Shown here piece by piece: positions 1-9,001 of a DNA stretch of 64,000 nucleotides. A program made the translations under genes and the position numbers. The stretch is from Leptolyngbya sp. Heron Island J (GTDB lineage: Bacteria > Cyanobacteriota > Cyanobacteriia > Phormidesmidales > Phormidesmidaceae), in assembly GCF_000482245.1 (NCBI RefSeq), contig NZ_AWNH01000022.1, forward strand, positions 1 to 64,000. The letters are read 5' to 3'. The notes below the pieces were generated by a model. That model ran no database searches. It had not been told where the DNA came from and saw nothing but the letters and a program-made list of their open reading frames with translations. Position 1 is the first letter of the stretch; each line of letters begins with the position of its first letter.

Positions 1-300
1 AGCAGCTTCCCAGATGGGGTAGAAGTGAAGACCGATAGCGTTGGAAGAAGGAATTACAGCACCAGAAATGATGTTGTTTCCGAGAATCAAAGAACCAGCA
101 ACGGGCTCACGGATACCGTCGATGTCAACGGGAGGAGCGGCGATGAAGGCGATTACGAAACAGGCAGTGGCAGCCAGCAGTGTGGGGATCATCAGCACGC
201 CGAACCAACCTACATAGAGGCGGTTCTCAGTGCTAGTAACCCACTCACAAAACTGATCCCACAGATTAGCGCTTTGACGCTGCTGTAGAGTAGTTGTCAT
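1..300 (-). CDS. psbA: Photosystem II D1 protein, N-terminal part (cut by window edge)
   Basis: D1 is the photosystem II reaction-centre subunit that binds P680, pheophytin, QB and the Mn cluster in the thylakoid membrane. The first 100 residues are present and typical: [14 protein letters not shown] at the start, then [19 protein letters not shown], the first membrane span, and [18 protein letters not shown] in the lumenal loop. The gene runs off the left edge, so residue 130 (Gln or Glu, which separates low-light and high-light D1 forms) cannot be read. The ATG at 300 has a weak AGGA ribosome site upstream. A near-consensus promoter and a leader hairpin lie at 338-390. Cyanobacteria usually carry several psbA copies; only one is seen here. 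Confidence 0.97.
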   Translation of the reverse strand, partial: MTTTLQQRQSANLWDQFCEWVTSTENRLYVGWFGVLMIPTLLAATACFVIAFIAAPPVDIDGIREPVAGSLILGNNIISGAVIPSSNAIGLHFYPIWEAA

Positions 301-337
301 GATTTATGAATCCTATAAATATTGTCGAGGTACGACA

Positions 338-355
338 GCAGGCGAATTCGCCTGC
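338..355 (-). promoter_or_regulatory. Perfect 18-bp palindrome in the psbA leader
   Basis: GCAGGCGAATTCGCCTGC is a perfect palindrome just downstream of the psbA -10 box, so it would form a hairpin at or near the 5' end of the mRNA. 5' hairpins commonly stabilise abundant transcripts; that role here is inference. It could instead be an operator. Confidence 0.5.
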
Positions 356-361
356 ATGCAT

Positions 362-390
362 ATATTAAAATAAATACCTACTTTTGTAAA
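362..390 (-). promoter_or_regulatory. psbA sigma-70-type promoter
   Basis: Read on the minus strand, TTTACA (385-390) and TAATAT (362-367) are separated by exactly 17 bases. This is close to the consensus for the primary cyanobacterial sigma factor and typical of strong psbA promoters. The predicted start site is near 353-356, giving a leader of about 55 nt before the ATG at 300. The transcript would begin at or just inside the adjacent palindrome. Confidence 0.75.
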
Positions 391-636
391 CTTCCTTATC
401 TTGAGTTTTTCTTGAGGAATCGATTCCCAACGTCATTGCTTAAGATGTTTTCGGACAAGTGTTTATCTCTCAAAACCTTTTACAAAAAGGACTTAAGCTC
501 TCAAAATCTAGGCTCCTTGGCCTTTGTAGACCGACCTGAGCTATCCTGAGTTGAGCTCAGGCACTCAGAATTTGGCCTCTAATATTTTTGAGTAAGCACT
601 CATTTTTTATAACGATTAGCAAAGAGGTTGGCGACA

Positions 637-1584
637 TTGAGCCTGCGCATCACCTATAGTCCGGCTTATACCCTGGTGCCAACCTATGAGTGTTTCAACC
701 AGTGTAGTTACTGCAACTTCCGAGTCCAGCCAGGCTCTGACACATGGCTCAGTCTTGCTCAAGCAAGGGTTACCCTTAGAGAATTGAAGGCGATTGAAAT
801 ACTAATTCTGAGTGGGGAAGTTCATCCTCACAGCTCTCGACGCGCTGATTGGTTAGAACATATATATGCGCTCTGCCAACTGGCACTTGCAGAAGGATTT
901 TTACCCCATACCAACGCTGGACCTTTAGGGTTTGAGGAAATGGCTAAACTCAAGCAAGCCAATGTTTCTATGGGATTAATGCTAGAGCAGCTAACACCTA
1001 CATTATTGGACAGCGTTCATCGCCGTGCCCCTAGTAAACAACCGGCAGTTAGGCTAGAACAGCTAACGTGGGCAGGACAGCTACAGATTCCGTTCACAAC
1101 CGGATTACTTTTAGGAATTGGTGAAACTCAAGCTGATTGGGAAGAGACACTGATTGCGATCGCGAATCTCCATCACCAATACGGCCACATCCAAGAAGTT
1201 ATTCTCCAACCCCATCAACCAGGAGAACGCCAGCAGCAGCTAGGCCAACCCTGCGATGACGCCATGCTGCTAGCCGCCGTCAAACTGGCACGTCAACGAC
1301 TACCTGACGACGTTACCATCCAGATCCCCCCTAATTTAGTGCAGTCTTCGCAGACACTGATTGACTGCATAGAGTCCGGTGTCAGAGATTTAGGCGGTAT
1401 TGGCCCCATTGATGAAGTCAACCCGACCTACCATCACCAAAGCCTGAAGTCCCTCACAGACTTATTGCAATCCAACGGCTATAGCCTGCAGCCACGACTG
1501 CCCATTTATCCGCAACACGATGACTGGCTCTCACCCCCACTCAAACAAAAAGTCCAATCGTGGAGAACACGACTGGACTCATGA
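637..1584 (+). CDS. cofG: 7,8-didemethyl-8-hydroxy-5-deazariboflavin (FO) synthase subunit CofG
   Basis: This is a radical SAM enzyme that, with CofH, joins tyrosine and a pyrimidine precursor to make the deazaflavin FO. In cyanobacteria FO serves mainly as an antenna chromophore of some photolyases. The [4Fe-4S] motif C-x3-C-x2-C is present as CFNQCSYC, followed by the family's VQPGSDTWLS segment and the core ILSGEV and HTNAGPLG. The reading frame can start at TTG 628, but AAAGAGG directly abuts that codon. TTG 637 has a nine-base spacing to the same AGAGG and is preferred. About 315 residues, normal for CofG alone (not the fused FbiC). cofH is not in the window. It converges on the pilT-type gene. 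Confidence 0.88.
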   Translation: MSLRITYSPAYTLVPTYECFNQCSYCNFRVQPGSDTWLSLAQARVTLRELKAIEILILSGEVHPHSSRRADWLEHIYALCQLALAEGFLPHTNAGPLGFEEMAKLKQANVSMGLMLEQLTPTLLDSVHRRAPSKQPAVRLEQLTWAGQLQIPFTTGLLLGIGETQADWEETLIAIANLHHQYGHIQEVILQPHQPGERQQQLGQPCDDAMLLAAVKLARQRLPDDVTIQIPPNLVQSSQTLIDCIESGVRDLGGIGPIDEVNPTYHHQSLKSLTDLLQSNGYSLQPRLPIYPQHDDWLSPPLKQKVQSWRTRLDS

Positions 1585-1607
1585 CAATTAACGAACGTGC
1601 GTCAGAC

Positions 1608-2828
1608 CTAAATCCGTCCGCGCAGCATCTGGGCCATTTCATTTTGACGAGGAGACATTTCTAGGGCCGTTTCCTCTGTAATTCGCCCTGACTCATAGAG
1701 AGCGTAGAGAGACTGGTTCATATTGCACATGCCATCAAAGGTACATTTCGGCAGTAAAGCCTCCACTTCATCAAGCTGGCCGCGCTGGATATAGTCCTTA
1801 ATGGCATCTGTATTGATCATGATTTCATGAAAGGCCGCACGTTTGCCGTCCGTAGTTCGGCATAACCCCTGAGCCACAACTGCCACTAGAGATTCAGCAA
1901 TGGATATCCGCACAGCGCTCTGTTGTTCAGGCTCGTACATACCTAAAATACGTTCCACCGTTTTCACAGCGCTATTGGTGTGCAAGGTACCAAACACCAG
2001 GTGACCCGTTTGAGCAGCTTTTAAGGCAATATCTACGGTTTCGCGATCGCGAATCTCACCAATCAGAATGACATCAGGATCTTCACGCAAAGAAGCCTTG
2101 AGAGCATTCTTAAATTCCAAAGTATGAATGCCAACTTCACGCTGCTTTATCAAAGATGTCCGACTGCTATGCACAAACTCCACCGGATCCTCAATGGTGA
2201 CGATGTTCTTGGGCATATCCGTATTGATATAGTCAATCATCGCCGCTAGCGATGTAGATTTACCCGACCCAGTAGGTCCCGTTACCAGCACTAAACCCTT
2301 GTGATAATGACAAATATCCTTTAGCACTACAGGCAAATTCAGCTGATCGATCGTCAAGATTTTGACCGGAATCAGACGCATGACCAGCGATGGCCCCCGC
2401 AAAGTATTAAAGATGTTAATCCGCACACGCGTAAAATCAAAGTGTGCAGCGCCATCAAAGTCCATGGTCTGCTTGAAATCCTGAATCTGATCTGGCTTCA
2501 GTACTTCAGAAAGCCAACTATAGAATATCGCTTCATCTGTCGCTGGATAATCTGTAGTCTCAATTTCCCCACGATTACGAAAACGAGGAACTTCGCCCAC
2601 ACCCAGATGAACATCAGAGAATCCTTTATCGAAGGCTTCACGAACAATGCGTTCTAGAGTTAATCCGCCTCCAACCCTGACACCACCAGCGGATTTTGGC
2701 ATCGGTGGTGGTGTAGCTGTACGAGCCCCTGCAGCCCTACCCATTCCTGGCGGTGGGGGCGGCACAGCCCGCTTCGGCGGCGGCGGTGGAGCAGAGGGCA
2801 TTGAGGAGGGGCGTTGCGAATCAGTCAT
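1608..2828 (-). CDS. pilT: Type IV pilus retraction ATPase, PilT family
   Basis: A cytoplasmic hexameric ATPase that drives pilus depolymerisation in twitching motility, phototaxis and DNA uptake. The first ~45 residues are a Pro/Ala/Gly-rich low-complexity tail (PPPPP, PPPPPGMG). The PilT core follows from ~52: SDVHLG, Walker A GPTGSGKST, Asp box TIEDPVEF, Walker B PDVILIGEIRD, His box TGHLVFGTLHT, and the helix AVVAQGLCR. Length 406 aa is longer than classical PilT (~345) because of the tail. Cyanobacteria often have two paralogues (PilT1, PilT2); the extended tail makes me lean to the PilT2 type, unproven. It stands alone, with no pilB or pilC beside it. Confidence 0.9.
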   Translation of the reverse strand: MTDSQRPSSMPSAPPPPPKRAVPPPPPGMGRAAGARTATPPPMPKSAGGVRVGGGLTLERIVREAFDKGFSDVHLGVGEVPRFRNRGEIETTDYPATDEAIFYSWLSEVLKPDQIQDFKQTMDFDGAAHFDFTRVRINIFNTLRGPSLVMRLIPVKILTIDQLNLPVVLKDICHYHKGLVLVTGPTGSGKSTSLAAMIDYINTDMPKNIVTIEDPVEFVHSSRTSLIKQREVGIHTLEFKNALKASLREDPDVILIGEIRDRETVDIALKAAQTGHLVFGTLHTNSAVKTVERILGMYEPEQQSAVRISIAESLVAVVAQGLCRTTDGKRAAFHEIMINTDAIKDYIQRGQLDEVEALLPKCTFDGMCNMNQSLYALYESGRITEETALEMSPRQNEMAQMLRGRI

Positions 2829-3136
2829 AAAACACCAAAAGCCTTACATAACGACGGGCAACATCAAGGAAGCACGTCTGTGCCACTTTGTGAGTTGCAG
2901 ACACACTTATCAATCATCCACAGCCTACCCAAAATTGCAACCTCAAATAGCAGACTCCAGCTACGGTCATCGCTCAAGCACACCAGCTCCTTAACTGTGC
3001 TACTCTTATCTAGCTGTAAAAAATTCACACACTTGGATATTTCGGGTGTTTTAGGATCGAGCCGCCCAATTTAGGGCTATAAGCTATTACTGAGATACGC
3101 ACCAAGTGGAGGTTTAACCCGAAAGGAGAAAATTAA
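2829..3136. other. pilT-rpsB intergenic region with rpsB leader
   Basis: A 308-base gap between divergent genes. It must hold the promoters of pilT (minus) and rpsB (plus). Just before rpsB there are two purine-rich stretches, GTGGAGG and AAAGGAGAA; the second is the ribosome site of rpsB. I see no RNA gene or convincing hairpin, though autoregulatory rpsB leaders exist in bacteria. Confidence 0.5.
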
Positions 3137-4003
3137 ATGCCTGTTGTAACGTTGGCTCAACTGCTTGAGTCAGGGGTTCATTTTGGTCATCAGACCCGCC
3201 GCTGGAATCCCAAAATGGATCAGTACATCTTCACTGCTCGTAATGGTGTACATATTATTGATCTAGTCCAGACCGCCAAGCTACTAGACAGTGCTTACTC
3301 ATTTGTGCGTAGCTCAGCTGAGAAAGGTCAGAAGTTTTTATTTGTTGGTACCAAGCGGCAAGCAGCTGGCATTGTAGCTGAAGAGGCGAAACGCTGCGGC
3401 TCTTATTACATTAACCAGCGGTGGCTGGGCGGCATGTTAACCAACTGGACCACCATCAAAACTCGTGTAGAGCGGCTGAAGGAATTAGAGCGCATGCAGG
3501 AGACAGGTGCTTTAGCTCTCCGGCCTAAGAAAGAGGCTGCAGTTTTACGGCGTGAGCTGGAGAAATTGCAGAAGTATCTGGGCGGTATCAAGCTGATGCG
3601 ACGTCTGCCCGATGTTGTCATCATGGTTGACATTAAGCGTGAATACAACGCCGTACAGGAATGTCAAAAGCTGGGGATTCCCATCGTGTCACTATTAGAC
3701 ACAAATTGTGACCCCGATGTGGTCGATATCCCCATTCCAGGTAATGATGACGCGATCCGGTCGATCAAATTAATCCTGGGTAGTTTAGCGAATGCGATCT
3801 ACGAAGGATCCCACGGTCAGGCACCTCAGGAGCAAGGTGATGAAGACGACATTTATGCTGACTATCCGAGTGCCGAAGAAGATTATGATTATAGTGAGGC
3901 CGATGTCTCCGCCACTGGAGATGCCTCTGAAGCAGATGAAGTAGTCGCAGCAGATGAAGTAGTCGCAGCAGATGAAGTAGTCTCTGCAGTAGAGAGCGAA
4001 TAA
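3137..4003 (+). CDS. rpsB: 30S ribosomal protein S2
   Basis: S2 binds 16S rRNA at the back of the 30S head-body junction. Family signatures are clear: [48 protein letters not shown] and [17 protein letters not shown]. The core ends near residue 230. A ~55-residue acidic C-terminal tail follows ([25 protein letters not shown]), ending in three copies of ADEVV. A strong ribosome site AAAGGAGAA precedes the ATG. It is followed by tsf, the usual partner, across a 132-base gap containing a hairpin. The acidic tail is longer than in E. coli S2. Confidence 0.98.
   Translation: MPVVTLAQLLESGVHFGHQTRRWNPKMDQYIFTARNGVHIIDLVQTAKLLDSAYSFVRSSAEKGQKFLFVGTKRQAAGIVAEEAKRCGSYYINQRWLGGMLTNWTTIKTRVERLKELERMQETGALALRPKKEAAVLRRELEKLQKYLGGIKLMRRLPDVVIMVDIKREYNAVQECQKLGIPIVSLLDTNCDPDVVDIPIPGNDDAIRSIKLILGSLANAIYEGSHGQAPQEQGDEDDIYADYPSAEEDYDYSEADVSATGDASEADEVVAADEVVAADEVVSAVESE
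3935..3988 (+). repeat. 18-bp tandem repeat in the 3' end of rpsB
   Basis: Three successive 18-base units containing GCAGATGAAGTAGTC encode [18 protein letters not shown]. The first two units are identical, suggesting recent slippage or duplication in a part of the protein under weak constraint. Confidence 0.8.
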
Positions 4004-4030
4004 CGTGCTTTAGACTTTTATGTCTTGCAT

Positions 4031-4063
4031 AAGCAGCTGATCCTGTTGTGGGATCAGCTGCTT
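4031..4063 (+). terminator. Strong hairpin between rpsB and tsf
   Basis: AAGCAGCTGATCC and GGATCAGCTGCTT form a perfect 13-bp stem around a 7-base loop. No U-run follows (ATGCTTC), so it may be a partial terminator, an RNA-processing site or a stabiliser setting rpsB/tsf dosage rather than a full intrinsic terminator. Confidence 0.6.
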
Positions 4064-4135
4064 ATGCTTCAAGCAATAGTCTTGGCATTAGCAGAGTACT
4101 TGTTTGAACGTAAAACATTAGTGTAGGAGGAGATA

Positions 4136-4903
4136 ATGGCAGGCATTTCTGCAAAACAAGTAAAGGAACTGCGTGACACAACAGGCGCAGGCATGATGGA
4201 TTGTAAAAAAGCTCTCCAGGAATCAGAAGGCGACCTGCAGAAGGCTGTCGAATGGCTCCGCCAAAAAGGCATTACTTCAGCAGCCAAAAAAGAGGGCCGG
4301 ATCGCAGCTGAAGGACTGGTTGAAAGCTATATCCACACGGGTGGTCGTGTTGGCGTGCTGGTAGAAATCAACTGCGAAACAGATTTTGTTGCCCGCCGTG
4401 ATGAGTTCAAAACCTTAGCTCGCGACATTGCCATGCAGATCGCCGCTTGCCCCAATGTTGAAGTGGTCAGAAGCAGCGAAATCCCTGAAGCATCCATTGC
4501 CCGCGAACGCGAAATCGAAATGGGTCGTGAGGACTTGGCCAGCAAACCCGAAAATATTCGAGCCAAAATTGTAGATGGACGTATTCAAAAGGGCTTGAAG
4601 GAAAAGTCTTTGATGGATCAGCCATTTATTAAGGATCAGAATATCACTGTTGAAGAGTTGATTAAGCAATCGGTCGCGACCCTCGGTGAAAATATTCAAG
4701 TTCGCCGATTTTCTCGCTTCACCTTGGGTGAAGGTATTGAGAAAAAGGAAGAAAACTTCGCAGAAGAAGTAGCCGCTCAGACAGGTAAGAAAAAGGCAGA
4801 GAAACCCGCCGAGACAGAAGCACCTAAAGCTGAGAAAAAGCCAGCAGATAAGGCAGCGCCTAAAGCTGAGAAAAAGAAAAATACAAAGAAAAAGAAAAAG
4901 TAA
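4136..4903 (+). CDS. tsf: Translation elongation factor Ts
   Basis: EF-Ts exchanges GDP for GTP on EF-Tu. The N-terminal UBA-like domain and signature are present: [22 protein letters not shown], then [29 protein letters not shown], the EF-Tu contact region. The core ends with QPFIKD and [12 protein letters not shown] near residue 205. A ~45-residue Lys/Ala/Pro/Glu tail with repeated PKAEKK follows, ending in poly-Lys. This short form lacks the long coiled coil of E. coli EF-Ts, as usual in cyanobacteria. Ribosome site GGAGGAG lies just upstream. It is probably co-transcribed with rpsB subject to the hairpin at 4031. Confidence 0.97.
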   Translation: MAGISAKQVKELRDTTGAGMMDCKKALQESEGDLQKAVEWLRQKGITSAAKKEGRIAAEGLVESYIHTGGRVGVLVEINCETDFVARRDEFKTLARDIAMQIAACPNVEVVRSSEIPEASIAREREIEMGREDLASKPENIRAKIVDGRIQKGLKEKSLMDQPFIKDQNITVEELIKQSVATLGENIQVRRFSRFTLGEGIEKKEENFAEEVAAQTGKKKAEKPAETEAPKAEKKPADKAAPKAEKKKNTKKKKK

Positions 4904-4945
4904 TCACTACCTTGAAAGGTAATGATTACTCTTCTTAACTTATAG

Positions 4946-4976
4946 GGCAGGCTCTTTTGGATGCCTGCCTTAGTTT
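4946..4976 (+). terminator. Intrinsic terminator after tsf
   Basis: GGCAGGC (4946-4952) pairs with GCCTGCC (4963-4969), followed by TTAGTTTT. A second, weaker hairpin immediately after the stop codon (AATCACTACC / GGTAATGATT, about 4902-4929) may add to termination. Confidence 0.75.
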
Positions 4977-5110
4977 TGAGGATGAGCGATTAAGAATGTC
5001 TACATGGGATATTCTCACCCATGAGGACATTTGTCATAGGTTCTATACTAGGATTTGCAGCTTAGCCTTCGGGCTATTGCCCTATTAAAATTCTGTCTAA
5101 TATCCGCCGA

Positions 5111-6334
5111 ATGGTTAATTCAAGTGGTCATATTGAACAGCAGCTCTCCAAACTTCAAACACAAACTGCTGATATCGCCACTGAGCTTGAAGCACTAGTT
5201 GATAAGTATTTGCGAGTTTTGAGTCAGGCTGGTAAACGGCAGTTGGTACTGGCGGCATATCATGTATGCACTCAGGTTTATCCTGAAAATTTTCTAGCCC
5301 TGAGTTTGTCTCAGCGTGATCGCCTACAGCAAAAGCTACGGGAATTAGGCAATCAGATTGAAGCACAGCTCAACGATAAGTGGGATACGGCAAAGCGTCT
5401 TAGCTTACAGCCAGCTGAGGAAGATGGTCTGGCAGTCATTCGACAGCTATTTTTAGAGGCAGCTTCGGCAAGGGAAACCCCTGAAGTGGAGAACGCTTCC
5501 CCTGAGCCTGAGCGCCAGCCTGCAGCCGAGGATACATCTACGGATAGTAGTGATGATGAGCAGTGGGCTACAAACACGACCTCCGAACAGCCCACAACAA
5601 CAAAGAACTCTCAAGACAAATTATTGGCTGACATCCGTTCACTCATAGACAGTGAATCACTCAATGCAGTGAAATCAAGCCAAACGCCAATCGAACCCAT
5701 GCAACCTGCGCAGCTAATGAGACGGCAAATTCTCATTGAAAAAGCAATTCGAGATGTGCTGAAAGTCATCTCAGAAAAAGCGAACGAAATTTTGCAAAAG
5801 GCAGATGTGATGCCAGAGATCCCCCAGGCGCTATTAACGGCTACTGCAGAGTCAGAGCGTTTTGGGCATATTCCGATGAAAACACCCAACTTGGTCAGAC
5901 TGTCGATCAAGATATTGCACGAGCCCCACAAGGAACGGTTTGAGAAGAGTGATGAGCCATCTGAACTAGACTCTGATGTAGATGAAGATGATGAGGCTAA
6001 GTCAGAAGAATGGTCTGAGGCTGAACTCTCTGCGGCCATACTTACTGAGGATGATACTGCGGAAGATGAACATGATGGTGCAGACAACCGCGCCGAGGAG
6101 ACTATATCAATGCCGCAATTCCTGCAGTTAGAGTCTCTGCCTGATTTTGTCATGATTCATTTACGGCTTTCAGAAATTGAATTTGCTGAGACTAATGTTG
6201 CCGTTTGGCGTAGTCGGATTCGTAAGAAAATGGCCCATCTTAAACAAATTGGGCATGCCTATAAGGATTCTGAACGACAGCTTGCGATCGCACAAGCCGA
6301 GGACGCCTGGAGAGCAAGCTGGACCAACGACTGA
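5111..6334 (+). CDS. Conserved hypothetical protein, translationally coupled to recG
   Basis: I do not recognise a named domain. The 407-residue protein has a likely folded N-terminal part (~1-120; IEQQLSKLQTQTADIATELEALV is helical), a long acidic Ser/Glu/Asp-rich linker with DSDVDEDDEAKSEE, and a C-terminal helical segment (~335-407, SEIEFAETNVAVWRSRIRKKM). No signal peptide or membrane span. Its TGA overlaps the recG ATG (ATGA, 6332-6336), implying coupled translation and a possible role with RecG in fork or recombination repair, though this rests on position only. Confidence 0.85.
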   Translation: MVNSSGHIEQQLSKLQTQTADIATELEALVDKYLRVLSQAGKRQLVLAAYHVCTQVYPENFLALSLSQRDRLQQKLRELGNQIEAQLNDKWDTAKRLSLQPAEEDGLAVIRQLFLEAASARETPEVENASPEPERQPAAEDTSTDSSDDEQWATNTTSEQPTTTKNSQDKLLADIRSLIDSESLNAVKSSQTPIEPMQPAQLMRRQILIEKAIRDVLKVISEKANEILQKADVMPEIPQALLTATAESERFGHIPMKTPNLVRLSIKILHEPHKERFEKSDEPSELDSDVDEDDEAKSEEWSEAELSAAILTEDDTAEDEHDGADNRAEETISMPQFLQLESLPDFVMIHLRLSEIEFAETNVAVWRSRIRKKMAHLKQIGHAYKDSERQLAIAQAEDAWRASWTND

Positions 6335-8808
6335 TGGCCAATCAGCCTGACTGGCTCCGTCTGCAAAAAGCGCTCAGTGTCGAAGCTGAAGCAGGATTTA
6401 ATGACCTACAAGGTCACCAAAAACGATTTAGCGAATTTTTGCGTGATAGCTTACGCAGCTCCCCCAGCAATCTTCCTCCCATCGACCAAGAACGCTGGCG
6501 GAGTCTATCTGAAGACTTTGATAAATACAGCGCCCTCAGTTTTGCCCAACGACAGCATCTGGTCGCTGACACCCGCAGGTTTTTACAACAAAGCCGCCAG
6601 CTACTGGATAAACCCAGTCCTAAAGTCGGTGAAAACACCCCGAAATCTAACCCGCTAGCCAAGACCAAATCCCTCATCGCTAAAGCTCCAAACTCAACGC
6701 GATCGGGCCACCCCCTGGAGCAGCCCATCACCTACCTCAAGGGCATGGGTCCCAAAAACAGCGAACGTTTAGCAAAATTAGGTCTGTACACCGTGCGGGA
6801 TGTGCTCTACTACTATCCCCGCGACCATTTAGACTATGCCCGTCAGGTAAAAATTCGCGATCTCACGGCAGGTGATACGGTCACGATTGTGGGCACCGTA
6901 CGGCGTTGCAATTGCTTTAATAGCCCCCGTAATGCCAAACTCACTATTTTTGAACTCAGCCTTTATGACGGTACTGGCACCCTCAAAATCAGCCGCTTCT
7001 TTGCCGGAACACGCTTTCGGAATCGCGGTTGGCAAGAACGTCAAAAACGACTCTATCCTGTCGGGTCAACAGTAGCCGCATCCGGCCTCGTCAAAAAAGG
7101 GAAATATGGCATCACCCTGGATGATCCCGACCTGGAAGTACTGGGAGATGCGCAAGCAGCAATTGACTCTGACACGGTGGGGCGTATAGTCCCTGTGTAT
7201 CCTCTAACTGAAGGAGTGCCAGCATCTCTGGTGCGTAAAGCAGTTGTAGCAGCTCTGCCTGCCGCTGTAGAAATTCGCGATCCATTTCCCACCGCTCTGC
7301 GGGAACAACATGGGCTGACTCAGCTACCTATGGCCATCGCCCACATCCATTTTCCACCCGATAGTGAAGCTCTAGCGATAGCCCGTCGTCGTCTGGTCTT
7401 CGATGAGTTTTTCTATCTACAACTGGGGCTACTGTCCCGTCGCCAACAGCAACAGGCACAGACCAAAATTCATATGGCGCCCACAGGAGAACTGATCGAG
7501 CAGTTCTACCATTTGCTGCCATTTCAACTGACTGGGGCTCAGTCGCGAGTAGTGCAAGAAATTTTGGTGGACTTACAGCAATCGACACCGATGAATCGAT
7601 TGGTCCAGGGTGATGTAGGCTCCGGTAAAACGGTGGTAGCTGTCGTGGCCATCCTCGCTGCCATTCAGGCTGGGTATCAAGCCGCGCTCATGGCACCGAC
7701 TGAAGTTCTCGCCGAGCAGCACTATCGCAAATTAGTCGAGTGGTTTAATCTGCTGCACTTACCTGTGGAGTTGCTGACGGGCTCGACCAAAACAGCTAAA
7801 CGTAGAGAAATTCATTCTCAATTAGCAACTAGGGAGCTGCCTATTTTAGTCGGAACCCACGCTCTGATTGAAGATCCGGTGAAATTTAGCCGTTTGGGCC
7901 TAGTCACTATTGATGAGCAGCACCGATTTGGGGTGGCACAACGAGCCAGATTACAGCAAAAAGGAGAAAATCCTCACGTTCTGACGCTGACAGCTACCCC
8001 CATACCTCGTACTCTGGCCCTGACGCTCCATGGAGATCTAGACGTTAGTCAAATTGATGAGTTACCGCCGGGGCGAAAGCCAATTCAAACAACGCTGCTG
8101 ACGGGTCGCGATCGCAACCACGCCTATGATTTGATCCGTCGAGAAATCGCCCAGGGACGCCAGGTCTACATCGTTTTACCCCTGGTGGACGAATCTGAAA
8201 AGCTAGACCTGCGTTCTGCCATCGAAGAACATCAGCGCCTGAGTGAGGTTGTCTTCCCAGAGTTTCAAGTGGGGTTACTCCATGGCCGTATGACCTCTGC
8301 TGATAAAGATGCTGCCATTACCCAATTTCGCGATCGCCACACCCAAATTTTGGTATCCACAACGGTTGTAGAGGTGGGTGTGGATGTCCCTAACACCAGC
8401 GTCATGTTAATTGAGCACGCCGAACGCTTTGGTCTATCGCAGCTACATCAGCTAAGGGGACGTGTAGGCCGAGGGGCTGACCAGTCTTACTGTTTACTAA
8501 TGAGCAGCAGCAAAAGCGAAACCGCGCTACAGCGGCTTAGGGTACTAGAACAATCCCAAGATGGTTTCTTTATTGCTGAAATGGATTTGCGCTTTCGCGG
8601 CCCCGGTGAAGTCATGGGTACCCGCCAATCGGGGCTGCCAGACTTTGCCCTGGCCAGCCTGGTTCACGATCAAGAGGTGTTAGAACTCGCTCGGACAGCC
8701 GCAGAGCAGTTAATTCAACAGGACTCGACTCTGGAACTATGGCCCTTGATCAAAAAAGAATTGAACCGACGCTACATCAAGCTGATGGGTGGGGCGATCT
8801 TTACCTAG
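6334..8808 (+). CDS. recG: ATP-dependent DNA helicase RecG
   Basis: RecG is a superfamily 2 translocase that regresses stalled forks and branch-migrates junctions. Domains in order: a ~110-residue N-terminal extension usual for cyanobacterial RecG; the wedge/OB domain from about 120 (QPITYLKGMGPKNSERL, VRDVLYYYPRDHLDY); helicase motif I GDVGSGKT near 428; motif II as DEQH in VTIDEQHRFG; motif III TATPIPRT; motif VI QLRGRVGRG; and the C-terminal TRQSGLPDF segment. 824 residues. The ATG overlaps the preceding stop codon, so no separate ribosome site is needed. Confidence 0.97.
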   Translation: MANQPDWLRLQKALSVEAEAGFNDLQGHQKRFSEFLRDSLRSSPSNLPPIDQERWRSLSEDFDKYSALSFAQRQHLVADTRRFLQQSRQLLDKPSPKVGENTPKSNPLAKTKSLIAKAPNSTRSGHPLEQPITYLKGMGPKNSERLAKLGLYTVRDVLYYYPRDHLDYARQVKIRDLTAGDTVTIVGTVRRCNCFNSPRNAKLTIFELSLYDGTGTLKISRFFAGTRFRNRGWQERQKRLYPVGSTVAASGLVKKGKYGITLDDPDLEVLGDAQAAIDSDTVGRIVPVYPLTEGVPASLVRKAVVAALPAAVEIRDPFPTALREQHGLTQLPMAIAHIHFPPDSEALAIARRRLVFDEFFYLQLGLLSRRQQQQAQTKIHMAPTGELIEQFYHLLPFQLTGAQSRVVQEILVDLQQSTPMNRLVQGDVGSGKTVVAVVAILAAIQAGYQAALMAPTEVLAEQHYRKLVEWFNLLHLPVELLTGSTKTAKRREIHSQLATRELPILVGTHALIEDPVKFSRLGLVTIDEQHRFGVAQRARLQQKGENPHVLTLTATPIPRTLALTLHGDLDVSQIDELPPGRKPIQTTLLTGRDRNHAYDLIRREIAQGRQVYIVLPLVDESEKLDLRSAIEEHQRLSEVVFPEFQVGLLHGRMTSADKDAAITQFRDRHTQILVSTTVVEVGVDVPNTSVMLIEHAERFGLSQLHQLRGRVGRGADQSYCLLMSSSKSETALQRLRVLEQSQDGFFIAEMDLRFRGPGEVMGTRQSGLPDFALASLVHDQEVLELARTAAEQLIQQDSTLELWPLIKKELNRRYIKLMGGAIFT

Positions 8809-9001
8809 TAGCTCGTCAAGTTTAGAAATTTGGGTGATTTGTTGACTACGACATGCTCAACACCGGAGAATCGACTTCTTCTGGACCTGAGTTGTATCAA
8901 ATTCTGATACCTAAAGCCTGACGCCAATCGACCAAACTAAACTGTTTTATGGATCGCCCACATTGATATCGCCCAAATCTTTAAACTCGTGAGGAGCCTC
9001 T

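Larger units (their letters stand above)
301..636. other. psbA-cofG divergent intergenic region
   Basis: The left part (301-390) holds the psbA leader, palindrome and promoter. In 391-636 I see no gene, repeat or clear terminator. It must contain the promoter of cofG, but no convincing -35/-10 pair stands out. Confidence 0.6.

Noticed and set aside
2647-2994. Plus-strand open frame rich in Gly/Ala opposite the pilT N-terminus
   Set aside because: It is the complement of the Pro-rich codons of the pilT gene and of its upstream region; no homology pattern, and the minus-strand reading has clear PilT motifs.
5611-6153. 180-residue Ser-rich minus-strand frame
   Set aside because: Antisense reading of the acidic linker of the hypothetical gene before recG; composition is a by-product of GAx/TCx codons.
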